A stretch of 64,000 bases of DNA. Source: Lingula anatina (taxonomy: Eukaryota > Brachiopoda > Lingulata > Lingulida > Lingulidae). Shown one piece after another: positions 12,801 through 23,895 of this stretch. The position numbers and the translations under genes are program-made. The DNA lies in the NCBI RefSeq assembly GCF_001039355.2, contig NW_019775952.1, positions 87,395 through 151,394 of the forward strand, given 5' to 3'. How positions within the stretch are numbered: position 1 is the stretch's first letter; each line of letters begins with the position of its first letter. The notes under the pieces were generated by a model. That model was not told the origin of the DNA. It ran no database searches and saw nothing but the letters and a program-made list of their open reading frames with translations.

Positions 12801-15800
12801 ACTTAAGGCAGACACAAGACCCAAACTAAGACTAATTTCCTATGAACAAAACGTTGATGTATTACCAAAAAATTATTACCACCACTAAAACAAACCATTT
12901 GCTACATAAATACAATTATTATCTTAATTGCAGTTTTTAGCGTTTCAGCTATTGTCGACCATGGCTGTTATCGGTAGTAATGACATTCTCTCACTTATAG
13001 TCTATTCACCATGAGCTAGTTTAATCTCTGACCTACTACAAAGTTTGATAAAAACCACTTCTTCTTCTTCACACTAACGAATAATGCACAAGAGCTAAAA
13101 ATGATCAGTGTCACAGGAATAAACTCCTAGAAATGGAAGGCCGGGATTCCATATGATTAGTATAGGTTAGGGTTAGTCGGAGTATTGGGATAAATATAAA
13201 GGACGAATGTCACCTGTACAAAGTAATAGGAAGCAGACCACACCTGTTACACGGTCAGTCTCTTTCCCTGCACAGATTGTGGTTGGTTGGACAACACAAT
13301 CGTCACATACGGTTAAGCCAATTTGGTTGCTACATGTACATGTATCATTTGTTCATGCTCTTCAACGTCACGACACAAGAGACTTTGATACCTTTTAAAG
13401 GAATTAAAAGGCTTTAAAAAGGTTTTTACCCATGAGCATTTTCTTGTTTATACTTTACATTTAGATATAATTATCCTTTAAATCACTACCTTATTAATCA
13501 TTTTCACTTCTGAAACTAGAGGATTTAACAAATATTATTACTTAATATTGCACTTTTATAACACTTTTGAAAGCTCAAACAGAATTCAATTCCCGATATA
13601 TATTTTACATAATGTGTATATATTTAAAATCTGAATAAATTAATATTACTATTGTTATTACTCACAAAAGATATCCAGTTTTAGCACCCAAGGTAAAACA
13701 GCAATACCGTAAACAAACGCTTTACGGCCCTATTTTCGTTTTAATGAAAATACCACCGGATGACTCGGTGATTATTGCATGTAAGATAATCGTTATCTCT
13801 CTTCTTTTCGCATCTGCCCATAGATCGGAAAGGCGAGCTATATCGCCGTACTGATGGCTGTCTATTGGATCACAGAAGCTGTTCCTATGGCAATGACAGC
13901 GCTGATCCCTGTCGCTCTGGTACCTTTACTGGGGATTATGACGGCCAAGGATATCAGCCAGCAATATTGGAAGGTAGTATATTTGTGTGGTCGTGTGTGT
14001 GTGCGTGTGTGTTTAGGTGCATTTGCAGGCCCGTAGCCAGGGGGAGTTCGGAGGGTTCGAAACTTTTGCTGGGGAAAGGTCCAATCTGGGTAGAATTTGA
14101 TCTAGGTACATGAAGTTTTTATGGGAAGAGGTCCACTTTTTCAGAAAAAGAACCCCCTTTTGAAATTTCTGGCTACGGACCTGATTTGCATGTGTGTACG
14201 TGTAAAACTGAGTCTAGATCTTAGTGTTTGATGTGGTATTATGAACGTTGATTCCGACTGTAGAAAGTTTACATTTGATCTGAAGCCAGCCGATGAAGCT
14301 TTCTAGGCTTCGTGGAAACTCCGCTGACTAGGGCACAGCTATATACTCTTACACGGATTCGAATTCTGGAACGTTTAATGTAATTTATATTAATAAGTCA
14401 TTTCTAAAAATTTTGTTTTATTACGATAGGAGGAAACTCGTACCTAATGGGGGTGGGAGGGGATGGGATGGGGTGTCGCTCACGGGAGCGTCCACGGCTG
14501 CTTAAAGTCATAATAACTCTTCGTTTTGGCCAAAAAGTGGATTTTCCTGGAGTAAACGGCAATTTTCCCGTACTTACCAATGGTCAACGACCCCATTCCT
14601 GCATTCAAAGTTAGTCCAGGGTTTTTTTCCTAAACGTTTGGTTTTTTGTTAAAATCTCTTAAGATTAAGTTAAATCTCTTAACTGACGGAGCCCTCTCTG
14701 ACATTGCATAGTCACACGATATCGAGCGATTGTTTCTGGTGACCTACTTAAAACCGCGGGAAAAGCAGACAACAACAAATGCAAAAACAATTGCTCAAAT
14801 GCATTTATATCTACAATGTGTGCAAATGTGGGCTTTTCTTTATCCGACGCACTGTACAAAAACTTGCAACTTACGCCTGCGTATTGCGTCAGGCGTTTGG
14901 CGCCAGATGTTATTTTGGTCTCGAATGAACGCGAGAATCCGCGTGATACCCCATAGTCATTGGCAACGGATGCCTTAACGACTGAGAAGAAAGGCATCGA
15001 AAGCCCTATTGACAAACACAGATTTTAGCTTTACTACAATAACGGTCGTTTTAGTGATAAAATGCAATGGAATATATTTCCATACGTTGTTTACAATGTA
15101 TTTCTTGCGGAATTTTGAATCTCAAAGGAAGAGTTATTATTGCTTTAAATTAACCAAACACATCATCTTCAATGGTAACGGAAAGTCACGAGTTCAAATC
15201 CCGGATGGGGCATGTCACCGCCCCACAGAGATGAGTCCGGGTACAGTACAGTACCCGGGGCAACTACACAGAGAAAATTAATAATGGAAAGACTACTTAA
15301 AACTAAAACTGTCAAAGTGCGAGCCGCTTTCACTCTATAACGTCACAGGTGAAGTCAGACATAATTTCATTGTAAACAAAATGAAAATAAAAGCATCTGA
15401 AATCATCTGACAAGGAACGGCAGTCTTATCAATAAAAGCGACCAAACTTGATATGGATTTAGTAGCTTTCCCGCTATAGCACCACGTCATACCGCTTGTA
15501 AACCGCGTTCACCAGAAAAAAAGGTATCCTCTCGGCGGAATTATCTGCCAAATGTGTTTTTTTCTCAAATTTCACATCTTCTCAATTGCTTGAATGGAAA
15601 GGGCACCAGCTTCAACACATTTGTACGTTTTTAAAATGATTCCCTCTTCCTACTGTAGGGGCTTGCTAAAACTAAAGTCATCCAAATGTGCTCTTTAACG
15701 TCATAGGTGATATTAAACTAAATCTCAGATCAAAACAAAGTCAAGTAAAAAATGAATCTATGTAGGAACGCTCCTGGTCGGCTTCTCAAACAAGGTCTCG

Positions 15801-16129
15801 TGTACATCTTCAGCTTCAAAGTTCAGTGATAAGACATTGTTCGGGCGTTGTGCGGGATGAAATACATTTGTACAGCTGAAGGGCATCCAAACTGGTCCTC
15901 TCCGTGTTAGGGTAGAAAGTTTGCATTTGACCAGGAGTCCGCGGCTCCGTGGTAACTCCGCTAACGTGGACAGCGCTAGACAATCTTACGCCGGTTCGAA
16001 TTCTCTAACGTCCAATTTTTGTGGATAAAAATCAGTTCTAAAAATTTTGTTTTATTACTATAAGAGGAAACTCGTACCAACGGAGGGTGGGCGGTTCACT
16101 CACGGCGCAATCGTTAGCGTGCACGGCTG

Positions 16130-16181
<52 letters not shown>

Positions 16182-19100
16182 GCATCTTCTACCATGGTAA
16201 CGGAAAGTCAAAAGTTCGAATCCCGGATGAGGCAAGTTACCTGCCTAGAGATACATGTACGAGCTGGCCCGGGATCGGGAATGCTCGAAAATGAATGTAT
16301 GTTCTCGTGGGTCCGGGCAAATTACCTTTTGCATAAAAAGCTGCTATAGTTTAGTAGAACTGATGGATTTGACAACAACTGGTTGCCCAGGGGCTGATCC
16401 AGGATTATTTGAAGGATGTCCGCGGATGACCCCTTGGCGTGGGGTTTTGGGCCGCCTGACGAGCCCCGAAAATTTTGGCATTTTAGGGGGCGGACGGTGC
16501 CACTTTGTATGATTTAGATCTATGATTCTGCTAGTCAAAATTCTAATTTCAAGAGGGGACCATTGGTGTGATTTTTTTCAGAAATCGTCACTGGCGTGCC
16601 TTACTTCCCGGCACTGAATAGTATAAAGAAAGGAAAATAGAAACATTATCCAATGTACACATTATATTTTCATCAAGCAAAGGGTAGAGGAAGAGCTAAA
16701 TATACTTGCTGTTTTTTTTTTCTCTCGCCGCCAGGACATCAATATGCTACAGCTGGCAGGATTTATTATAGCCACTGCCATAGAGAGATGTCACCTGCAC
16801 AAACGCATGGCACTGAGGATGTTGCTTCTGGTCGGAACTGAACCTAAAAGGTTTCTCCTTCTTTCTTCTTCTTTTTCTTCTTCCTTGGTCCTTGTAAGCA
16901 AAATTATTTGAATTGATGCAGTTCATTTAGACATTCGAAAGGCAAGTGCATGTAATGCACTGCAGCTAGTCTGTATGAAGTCTAATCACGTTTACGTCAC
17001 TGGGGTGAATATTTACAAGTTTTGAGCAAGGTACGCAGGATACACCCCGAAACCAACCTGATAAAATCGAATATATATGGGTATATATGAGTTTATCATT
17101 TTATACGTAGGTTGTTGTTTGGGCTCATGTTGATCACATGGTTTTTAGCCATGTGGATGAGTACCACAGGCAGCACCGTCGCCATGATGCTCCCAATCGT
17201 AGAGGCGATTTTACGCCGCCTGGAGGAAATGGAGACGGAGAATAAAGGTAAATGTATTGTTGTAAATATTGGATTCATTCTGCCTTTCAGACGCCAATGG
17301 AAATCATCCGAGATAACCTAAAACGAGACTGTCTGCGTTGCACTATATTATACAGGAATAGAAAATGTCCGAGAATCCGCGTGAGGTGGGGTTCACCTTT
17401 CTATGATAAGGGTAAAACTCTGCACCGGGTAATGTTGTCTGAGAAAGCAATATGAATGTGACACGCAAAACTAAATGAATTTGCACCGGTAGACAATACT
17501 GTCATTAGGCAAAACGACCAACCGAGCAACCAACAAATCTATTTTTAAACGGATTTAGTAAATTTTTTTCATTGCTGCACAGTCCCAGTAGTCCCTTCTC
17601 TTATGGTGTATCTGACTCCACTCTCCTTCAAATCGCTCTCAACTTTACGCTTTTAGCTATCTTGGATGATTCTCATGCGCCAAAGCCCTTGAGCGGCCCC
17701 TTGTTCGCCCCCTTCACTATTCAGAATAAAATAAAATATTTGGCCTTCATTAAGGCATTTGCAGCAGCCCCAATGTAGCACTTTTGGGCAAGCACATGTT
17801 CCTTCTGCACGCTTGACATCACGGAAAAACCTGTCTTCTTTGAACAGGAGGGGTAATTTTAATTAAATATGTCTAAAATCTTGAGGGTGCCAATTATAAA
17901 TATTAATGTTTATTCATCTAGGTTTTTATTAAAATATTGGTACATGTGTTAGCGCTTACAAACCATGATATAATCCATTGAATGTTAAAGGTGGTAACTG
18001 GTGGATTCTCTCTATGCCTTATATAGCTTTTCCTTGCTCTACTTGAGTTCATGTGCTATATTTTGAAAGAATGCTACAAGGTCAGGCATAGGACTACAGA
18101 GAACAATCTTGTAAATATGTAAGTATATTCAATCAATTTCTCAGACATCCCAGATGGGATCTCGTCAGTGGGGAAGAAATATCGCGAGAATCTCGGACAC
18201 ATGGCCTCGGAAGATGACAGTATTAGCTCCCTCGTGGACTTGGAGAAGACAAACGACGATGGTTTTACCGACATAGAAATGCGAGGCGTGGACAAATTCC
18301 CAGAAGATAAACCGAAATACCCCTCTACTATTTCCATAAAGGACATGGAAAAAGCTTTCACTTTGTCCATTGCTTATGCTGCAAGTATAGGAGGCACGGC
18401 AACTCTGACGGGGCATTCTACGAATCTCATTTTCAAAGATGTGGCAGATCAGTGAGTGTCTTTTTTTGTAAATATTGTAATTACTAATGTTACATTAGCA
18501 AAGAGGAAGGTAAATGTAGGACAATGTTTTTCTTAGGTCGCAAGTGGGCCTGTTTATACTATACAAGTCAAACAAAAGTTTCAAATGTATAAGGGGAATA
18601 CATAAAAGATCCTGTTGTTTTCTTTTTCTTGCTTTTTTATTATATCCAATCTATTTTTTATTTGTTTGTTTGTTTGTTTTTCAGAATATACGCTGACAAA
18701 AAAGCCCTCACCGATCCCGGCATAACGTTTGCGACATGGCTGATGTATGGTTTTCCTGTATCTCTTTTGGTTACGGTGTGCACTTGGTTCGTCTTGCAGC
18801 TGTTCTTCTTAGGTTGGAGGTAGGATAATAGATACTCGATTGCAAGAACGTTGACATTTCTAAAATGTTGTTCGGTGATGCGAGAAACCTAGAATCCCTC
18901 CACTGGTTTCGTCTTGTTACTTTATAATAATATCAAACTAAGGCCAAAGCCCATTTTATCTTTTCGATTTTGATTTTATTCTTCCTACACTTTTAAGGAA
19001 TATAACAAGAAGGCATTAAAAATCATAAATATAATATAATATAATATAATATAATATAATATAATATAATATAATATGTTCATTTTCACAGGGACACTTT

Positions 19101-21972
19101 TTGTCAGGACCAGGTTTTTAAGGGGAAAGAAGAAGTTAACAAGGTACTGAGGAAGGAATATGAAAGTCTGGGACCCATGACGTATGTTGACCAATCGTTT
19201 TTCTACTTTCACTTTCATTCAAAATTTTAGAAATTTCACTTAAAGTTTCTACACATTTATTCGTCTCTTAATATCGAATAAAATTGTTTCTTGTCTGTAA
19301 ATAGACCAATAGTTAAATTTCCGTTGAACTGGAAGGAAGAGGAAATTGGGATTATTAAGATTTTCACATTTGTTGTTAGTTTATTATCATATAAAGATCT
19401 TTAAATGTCCTTACATCATGGATAATGATGTTAATCAATTAAGCGATAAGTTAAGTATACTTATTTATGCATTAAATTCCCTTACAAGATGGATAGCAAT
19501 TTCAATATATTAATCGATTAATCAATGTATATTTATTTCTGTATTTATACATTGGAGACGCATGTCTTGCATTGCATCCTAGCAATCAATATTGTTAACA
19601 GTAAAAAAAGAGTGAAAAGTATTTTAACATTTAAATATTTATCTATTAAAATATTTTCTTTATATACCCTGTAGGTATTTAAGCTTTTCAAGAACATGCC
19701 CTTGGTCAAACGTCTCATTTCTTTTAATTAGCTGCGAAAGCTTTGCAGGTATTTTAGGCTTAGACATATTGCAATCTCATTGCGCATTGCGTTCCAATAT
19801 ACAGGTTTGCAGAGAAGGCAGTGCTGGTACATTTTTCCGTGCTGTCATTGCTGTGGCTTACCCGAGAACCGCGTTTTATAGACGGATGGTCGGTTGCCTT
19901 CAGAAAAGGGTAGGCTAATACAATTGCAGCACTTTGCAGTCTATTAAAACAATATAGCCATATGTTACTGATTAAAGCTTATGATATAAATGTATATAGT
20001 TTCCTTGAACAAAGTTTTAATTTCAATGATAAATGATTTAAAAAGTGCATTATTATAATCTGTGTTATTTCAACTATTTTGATTTTTAGAAAGGGGTATG
20101 TTATTTGCCCCATGCTAATGCAACAGTTATGAAATAAACGAAAAAAATGTAATACGAAATCTCACATTTTAAAAGTATATTATTATTATTATTATGTCTT
20201 TCCAACTGTGATATCTAACTTAGCGTATTATAGCTATTATTGTTCCCCAACAGATACGTGTCAGATGGGACCGCGGCCATGGCTGTTATATTTTCTTTAT
20301 TTGTCATCCCGTCTAATCCGAAAAGGTATTTTGGTTTGGCATCAGATTCGACGACACGTGACGAAGGTAAGTAGATGTGAAAGGACACATTCTGAGAAAT
20401 GTGCACAATCAAATGAAAGGAAAAATAACACGTCTCGTATTTAATAAGACAGTCTATGTGATTTTATATTTCATGAATAAAGGTCTCCTGTGACAATTTA
20501 AACTACAGTTAGTTTGGAATAGTTTCTTTGTGGATTCCATATAAAAACAGGCAGGTCCATGCCAAAGCAAAGTACACATTTTTCCAAAAGATCCATATGC
20601 TACATATGACACACTGATGTAAATTTGGTTTGAACATGCAACACGTTTTACATTTCTGCAAAGACGATGACCCAACGGCCACCCTTATGGATTGGAAATA
20701 TGCACAAAGCAAGGTCGCCTGGGGGATACTTATATTGCTAGGCGGTGGCGTGGCGCTTGCGTCTGCGTGCGAGGTAACAAATATTTTGAGTCTTAGACTA
20801 AAATATAACTTAAACATATCTGTCTGTATACTTTGTGTTTGGTGTTAAATAGCTTCAAGAAACAGGTTTAAACAATTAAAATGGATAGGGTGTGATTCCA
20901 GTTATGTCCAAACCAGTTGCTATGACCGTTTCTTTGCTCAGAAGCCTCTAGCTGAAGTTTGTAGAATTACCCTCGACCTCTCAACATATTCTTAATCCAT
21001 AGAAACCCCATTTTGAGGACAGGGATTTCTATTCAGATCTGTTAGTCGTTAAACAATAATATGAATGGTCACCGGGACCCTCCAACACAGTTTCCTTGGT
21101 TCAGAGTCTTTTCCAAAATTGGTTACCAATTACCATATTTTGTATCCCTTTCTATCCTGTTTCAGTGAAGATTCGTGGTATTTGATATTCAAACAATTCT
21201 GTACCCCGTTTCCATATTTCCTTGACAAAATATTTCTTGTTATACCTATTTAACCAAACATTCCCTTTACATATACGTCAGGCTTCGGGTTTGTCAGACT
21301 GGATCGGCGCCAAACTGTTTTCGTTGTCTTCCCTGCCCCCCTGGCAGCTGATTATGGTTCTATGTGCGGTCGCCACGGTAATGACAGAGTTTATCACAAA
21401 CACAGCTTCGACAACATTACTGATGCCTATTGTAGGGAGCGTGGTAAGCCAGAAATTGTCTGTTTTGTTCCCTTCCATAGTAACATAACCAAAATAAAAT
21501 GAAAATTAATGATAAATGATAAATACTGTAGATACCTAGCAAAGCTGTTAGGGGGTAATTATCTTTACCCCCTAGCTGATACGGTAGGCGTGACCGACAT
21601 TTAAGCCGGTTAAGTTGAAAGCAAATAGTGAGACTCCCCAGAGAGTTAGACCGATCCAGATGGATAAATCTGGGCATGAGAACCCAGTCTTATACTTCAC
21701 CTAAGTTCTAAATTCTGATTTTATTTTAACATTTTATTGTGTTTTTTATTTATATTTACTCAGGCTTTGCAGTTTGGCTACAACCCGGTTTACATAATGT
21801 GGCCGGTGGAATTATGCACAAATATGACGTTCATGTTACCAGTCGGGACTAGTGCTAATGCTTTCGTCTTTGCATATGGGAGGATTCGCATAATAGACAT
21901 GGTAAATATGTATAATGTCAGTGACATTACACGTCCCGTAAACACCCCTATATATGTACATGTATGTGAGAG

Positions 21973-22024
<52 letters not shown>

Positions 22025-22556
22025 CGCGTGTGTGTAAGAGGGTTGCATATGTTCGGTTGTCAACGGTCCCCATCCTGTTAGTTCTTTTCATTTTAATGGA
22101 CAAACTGTGTTGAAAACAACTTTGCTTTGTGCCATTATGATAACTGTTTCAAACTTTAAATGTGCAAAGATTGATCAGGAAGAACAATGTATATGTACTG
22201 TATGTGAAGCAACCGCAGAAAATCATCCTTTAATTTATTGCTATATCCTAAGTAGACATATAGGCATAAAGATGGCGAGGTACTTGAGTTAAGTGCAGTA
22301 GGATTTTTTTTCATTTAAGCTTCACTTAATAATGTTCTTGGAAGTAAAGCGCTTACATTATAAAATAATGCATCATTTTAAATTCTAAATCTATTTTCAG
22401 GTAAAAGTTGGGGTCATCCTTAACGTGGTCTCCTTTACGATTGTCAACCTAGGGGCTAACACGTGGGCGCACGCAGCCTTTAATTGGCACGAATTTCCAT
22501 TCAATTCCACATACCAAAACCTGGTCCAGAGTGATGGAAATTTTAGCATTGTTTGA
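6899..22556 (+). CDS. SLC13-family sodium-dependent dicarboxylate/citrate/sulfate cotransporter
   Basis: Thirteen exons join in one frame to 607 aa: 6899-7003, 13824-13973, 16735-16850, 17111-17247, 18145-18451, 18685-18819, 19092-19181, 19805-19909, 20254-20366, 20664-20773, 21282-21443, 21764-21901, 22401-22556. All introns are GT-AG. The product should be a multi-pass plasma-membrane symporter importing Krebs-cycle dicarboxylates, citrate or sulfate with sodium. Supporting motifs are the N-terminal ILTPLLLLPLPIITG, YWITEAVPMAMTALIPVAL (about 50-68), SIGGTATLTG (250-259), the second substrate motif EFITNTASTTLLMPI (492-506) and the C-terminal AFVFAYG. The length is normal for the family. 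The first substrate motif, usually Ser-Asn-Thr, reads Ser141-Thr-Thr here. ATG 6899 was chosen because the family N-terminus starts just before the first membrane segment; an in-frame ATG at 6827 would add 24 residues. Intron 1 is 6.8 kb. Confidence 0.93.
7621..7735. repeat. Purine-rich (GA)n-like tract
   Basis: An almost pure run of G and A (GAGAGGGAGAGAGAAATG and similar) within SLC13 intron 1. It is low-complexity sequence with no coding content. Confidence 0.6.
8840..9034 (-). mobile_element. Non-LTR retrotransposon (LINE) fragment, C-terminal end of the reverse-transcriptase ORF
   Basis: On the minus strand the frame reads SFQYAAPHEWNKLP, then SSVKDFKQALKTYLF, and stops at a TAA (8840-8842). 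This is the familiar C-terminal end of LINE polyproteins (AAPxxWNxLP followed by FKxxLKTYLF). One frameshift is needed just upstream of FGEISF. The fragment is cut off at its 5' side exactly where the palindromic element at 9035 begins. It is dead sequence. Confidence 0.7.
9035..9210. mobile_element. Palindromic MITE-like element with about 45-bp inverted arms
   Basis: The left arm starts AGAGCGCATTCAGAACAGCG and continues to CGACCCGCTT. The right arm, read on the minus strand, starts AGAGCACATTCCGAACAGCG and contains the same GGATCAAATATGGC block, with about 13 extra bases. The centre holds TTCCCTGCGGGGA. No coding content. A target-site duplication is not clear. Length and structure fit a non-autonomous DNA transposon. 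Confidence 0.65.
10967..11041 (-). repeat. tRNA-derived repeat (SINE head or tRNA pseudogene)
   Basis: On the minus strand there is an A-box-like TAGCTCAACCGG and, about 40 bases later, a B-box-like GGGTTCGAGCG, with spacing typical of a tRNA promoter. The acceptor and T stems do not pair well, so this is not a functional tRNA. A-rich sequence follows at the 3' side, as in SINEs. Confidence 0.5.
11989..12287. repeat. Minisatellite, about 4 copies of a 74-75 bp unit
   Basis: Copies start with AACCTAGTATA at 11989, 12064, 12138 and 12212. Each unit contains CACACCGGGTTCTCACTAC and the short inverted pair CCAGG...CCTGG. The middle copies differ by only a few bases. The open frames that cross it on the minus strand are by-products of the repeat. 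Confidence 0.9.
14026..14183. mobile_element. 158-bp MITE with terminal inverted repeats and 5-bp target duplication
   Basis: It starts CAGGCCCGTAGCCAG and ends CTGGCTACGGACCTG, giving 15-bp inverted repeats with one mismatch. It is flanked on both sides by ATTTG. A 5-bp duplication and CAG...CTG ends suit a hAT-related (hAT5-type) non-autonomous element. It sits about 50 bp after the donor of SLC13 exon 2. No coding capacity. Confidence 0.75.
14257..14510 (+). repeat. Dispersed repeat with tRNA-like modules, copy 1
   Basis: It aligns with 15907-16135 block by block: GTAGAAAGTTT, GGAAACTCCGCTGAC, CGGATTCGAATTCT, TCTAAAAATTTTGTTTTATT, AGGAAACTCGTACC and CACGGCTGCTTAAA. The ATTCGAATTC block resembles a tRNA B box. 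The 3' half of the same repeat (GGTAACGGAAAGTC, then a B box) appears about 650 bp further on at 15171-15215, so this copy seems split by inserted sequence. Confidence 0.6.
15165..15290 (+). repeat. 3' half of the tRNA-like dispersed repeat
   Basis: ATGGTAACGGAAAGTC is followed by GAGTTCAAATCCCGGATG, a B-box-like sequence also found at 16195-16235. It ends in a hairpin of CCGGGTAC and GTACCCGG around 15238-15259. It is probably a tRNA-related SINE part and not a functional tRNA, since no complete cloverleaf can be drawn. Confidence 0.5.
15907..16310 (+). repeat. Dispersed repeat with tRNA-like modules, copy 2, containing a long poly-A run
   Basis: A second, more complete copy of the family at 14257-14510 and 15165-15290. 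A tRNA-like module, GGCGCAATCGTTAGCGTG, recalls the D-arm of tRNA genes. A run of about 45 A (16134-16179) replaces the sequence that separates the two halves in the other copy. The frame that reads poly-lysine here is an artefact. Confidence 0.6.
16388..16560 (+). mobile_element. hAT-like MITE family, copy 1 (3' end missing)
   Basis: Starts CAGGGGCTGATCCAGGATTA and continues with CCCCGAAAATTTTGGCATTT and GCTAGTCAAAATTCTAAT, shared with three further copies (about 29690, 32691 and 44390). The terminal inverted repeat at the right end is not present. It lies in SLC13 intron 2, about 350 bp before exon 3. Confidence 0.7.
19029..19076. repeat. (ATAAT)n microsatellite
   Basis: About nine to ten pentanucleotide units, just before the acceptor of SLC13 exon 7. 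Confidence 0.9.
21536..21680. mobile_element. Degenerate MITE, relative of the element at 43322-43548
   Basis: Shares TAGGCGTGACCGACATTTAA and GTGAGACTCCCC followed by a GACCGATC block with the 43.3-kb element. It also has an inner inverted pair TTAGGGGGTAA and TTACCCCCTA. Terminal repeats are not preserved. Lies between SLC13 exons 11 and 12. Confidence 0.5.
21973..22036. repeat. (GT)n/(GC)n microsatellite
   Basis: About twenty GT units, then alternating GC, then GT again, 70 bp after the donor of SLC13 exon 12. Such purine-pyrimidine alternation can adopt Z-DNA. Confidence 0.95.
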
Positions 22557-23895
22557 GTGATTGCCTGGATTGTGCACCCTGAGCTTCAGAGATAACTTGA
22601 CACTAACCTCTTCACTATAGCCTATCTTCATCGTGTCAAGTTACCTCTGACCACATTCGATTGCCTCCGCCGCCCGCCANCTCTTTTGTTGATTAATCCA
22701 AATATACCAATTGACAACGCTTTATTTAATACAATAAACTACATGTATATATGCGAGAGATTTGCTTAAGGATAAAAATATGAACACAATGATGTTCATA
22801 TACACGTATACAGGTAAATATTATAGTATAGAGTATTCACTTAGATGAATATATGTAGTAGCAGGAGTAACTGGCTGTTTGCCTGATATACAGTCACATA
22901 GATGGCACCATATCCCGGCAGAATATGACAAAGCTGTTGCTCTATAATGCGGAGTGGCTGCTGGTGTAGGCAGCCTGCTTCAGAAAACGTTGAATTGGTT
23001 TTGTCCCAGTGCAAGGTGGACCTTATCCCAAACTTTTCAATTTCACCATTTAGGTGCTTGATAATTTCTACGGAAGCTGACCGTCTGGTTTCATTGCATT
23101 TTGTCAACGTCCTCTTTCACACTCCTTTAAAATCCTCTTCTAGTACCCTTGCCATGACCTTTTAGTCTTATCTGATAAATTACGCACCATTTGGTTACAA
23201 GAATTTGCTGCTATTCTTGATGTTCGACTTCTAATCATAGTCATTTGCTCTCTCTGTGTTACAAGTGCCTGGTGCTTCGACTACGCAATGCTCTTCTTCG
23301 ATCATCAATACTCTGATGCACCCAAATCAATCGCATATGTGGAATTCTTCCACTCTAAGATTTTTGGGATCTTTCTCTTTTTCTCAGTTGTTAAATTGTT
23401 CTGTGTTTGTTTGCCATATATTAATCTAATTAAAATTGGAATGAAATTTACCTTGTACAACCTGGGATAAATTGGGGCTATCTATAGGGGTCGTTTACGA
23501 TAATGTATAAGAGAAAAAATACGCATGCACAAGTATAAAGACGTAGGGTTTTAACCAGCATTTCAGAATTTTGGCGAAATTCAGGGAATTTCTTTATGAA
23601 AAATTTTGTTACACCCTCTTTTGTCCCCCATTTAGTCAATGTTAAGAGGTCAAGTTCTACTGCATAAGCGTCGGAGAAAACGTTGTATTAATTTGTATTT
23701 TCCATATTGCACGTATACGTCGACCAAATACATACAAAATACGTGCGAGTCATAAAGAATATTTCTGTCACAGGAATCACTGTGCACTAAAGGTGTCGTT
23801 GTCAACCAAGACACATTTCTAGAAACCGGTAGTTTCTTTCTGATCCGAGTTGTCATGCTAACCATAGTGTACCCTCTCCCCCGTAGAAGTGTAGC
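22557..23895. other. 3' flanks of the convergent SLC13 (+) and EGF/sushi A (-) genes
   Basis: A single N at 22680 marks an assembly uncertainty or join. AATAAA at 22733-22738 is a possible polyadenylation signal for SLC13, about 180 bases after its stop. Sequence around 23600-23720 resembles 60100-60220 downstream of the second EGF/sushi gene, so it is old 3' UTR or flank carried with the duplication. No further gene is seen. Confidence 0.55.

Larger units (their letters stand above)
7004..13823 (+). other. Intron 1 of the SLC13 gene (6.8 kb)
   Basis: It runs from GTAAGT after codon 35 to CCCATAG before codon 36. It holds purine-rich GA tracts (about 7360-7400 and 7640-7735), a LINE fragment, a 176-bp palindromic element, a tRNA-like repeat and a 74-bp minisatellite, listed separately. 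I found no additional SLC13 exon; codons 35 and 36 join naturally by comparison with the family. Confidence 0.7.

Noticed and set aside
16047-16349. Open frame with poly-lysine
   Set aside because: It is a translation of the poly-A run inside a tRNA-like repeat.
21737-22081. 114-codon frame with Cys-Val repeats
   Set aside because: Only the first part is SLC13 exon 12; the rest is intron and a translated (GT)n microsatellite.
23650-23865. Separate minus-strand protein after the EGF/sushi A stop
   Set aside because: It is a shifted reading of the decayed tail; the same alternate frame exists in paralogue B at 60278-60505.
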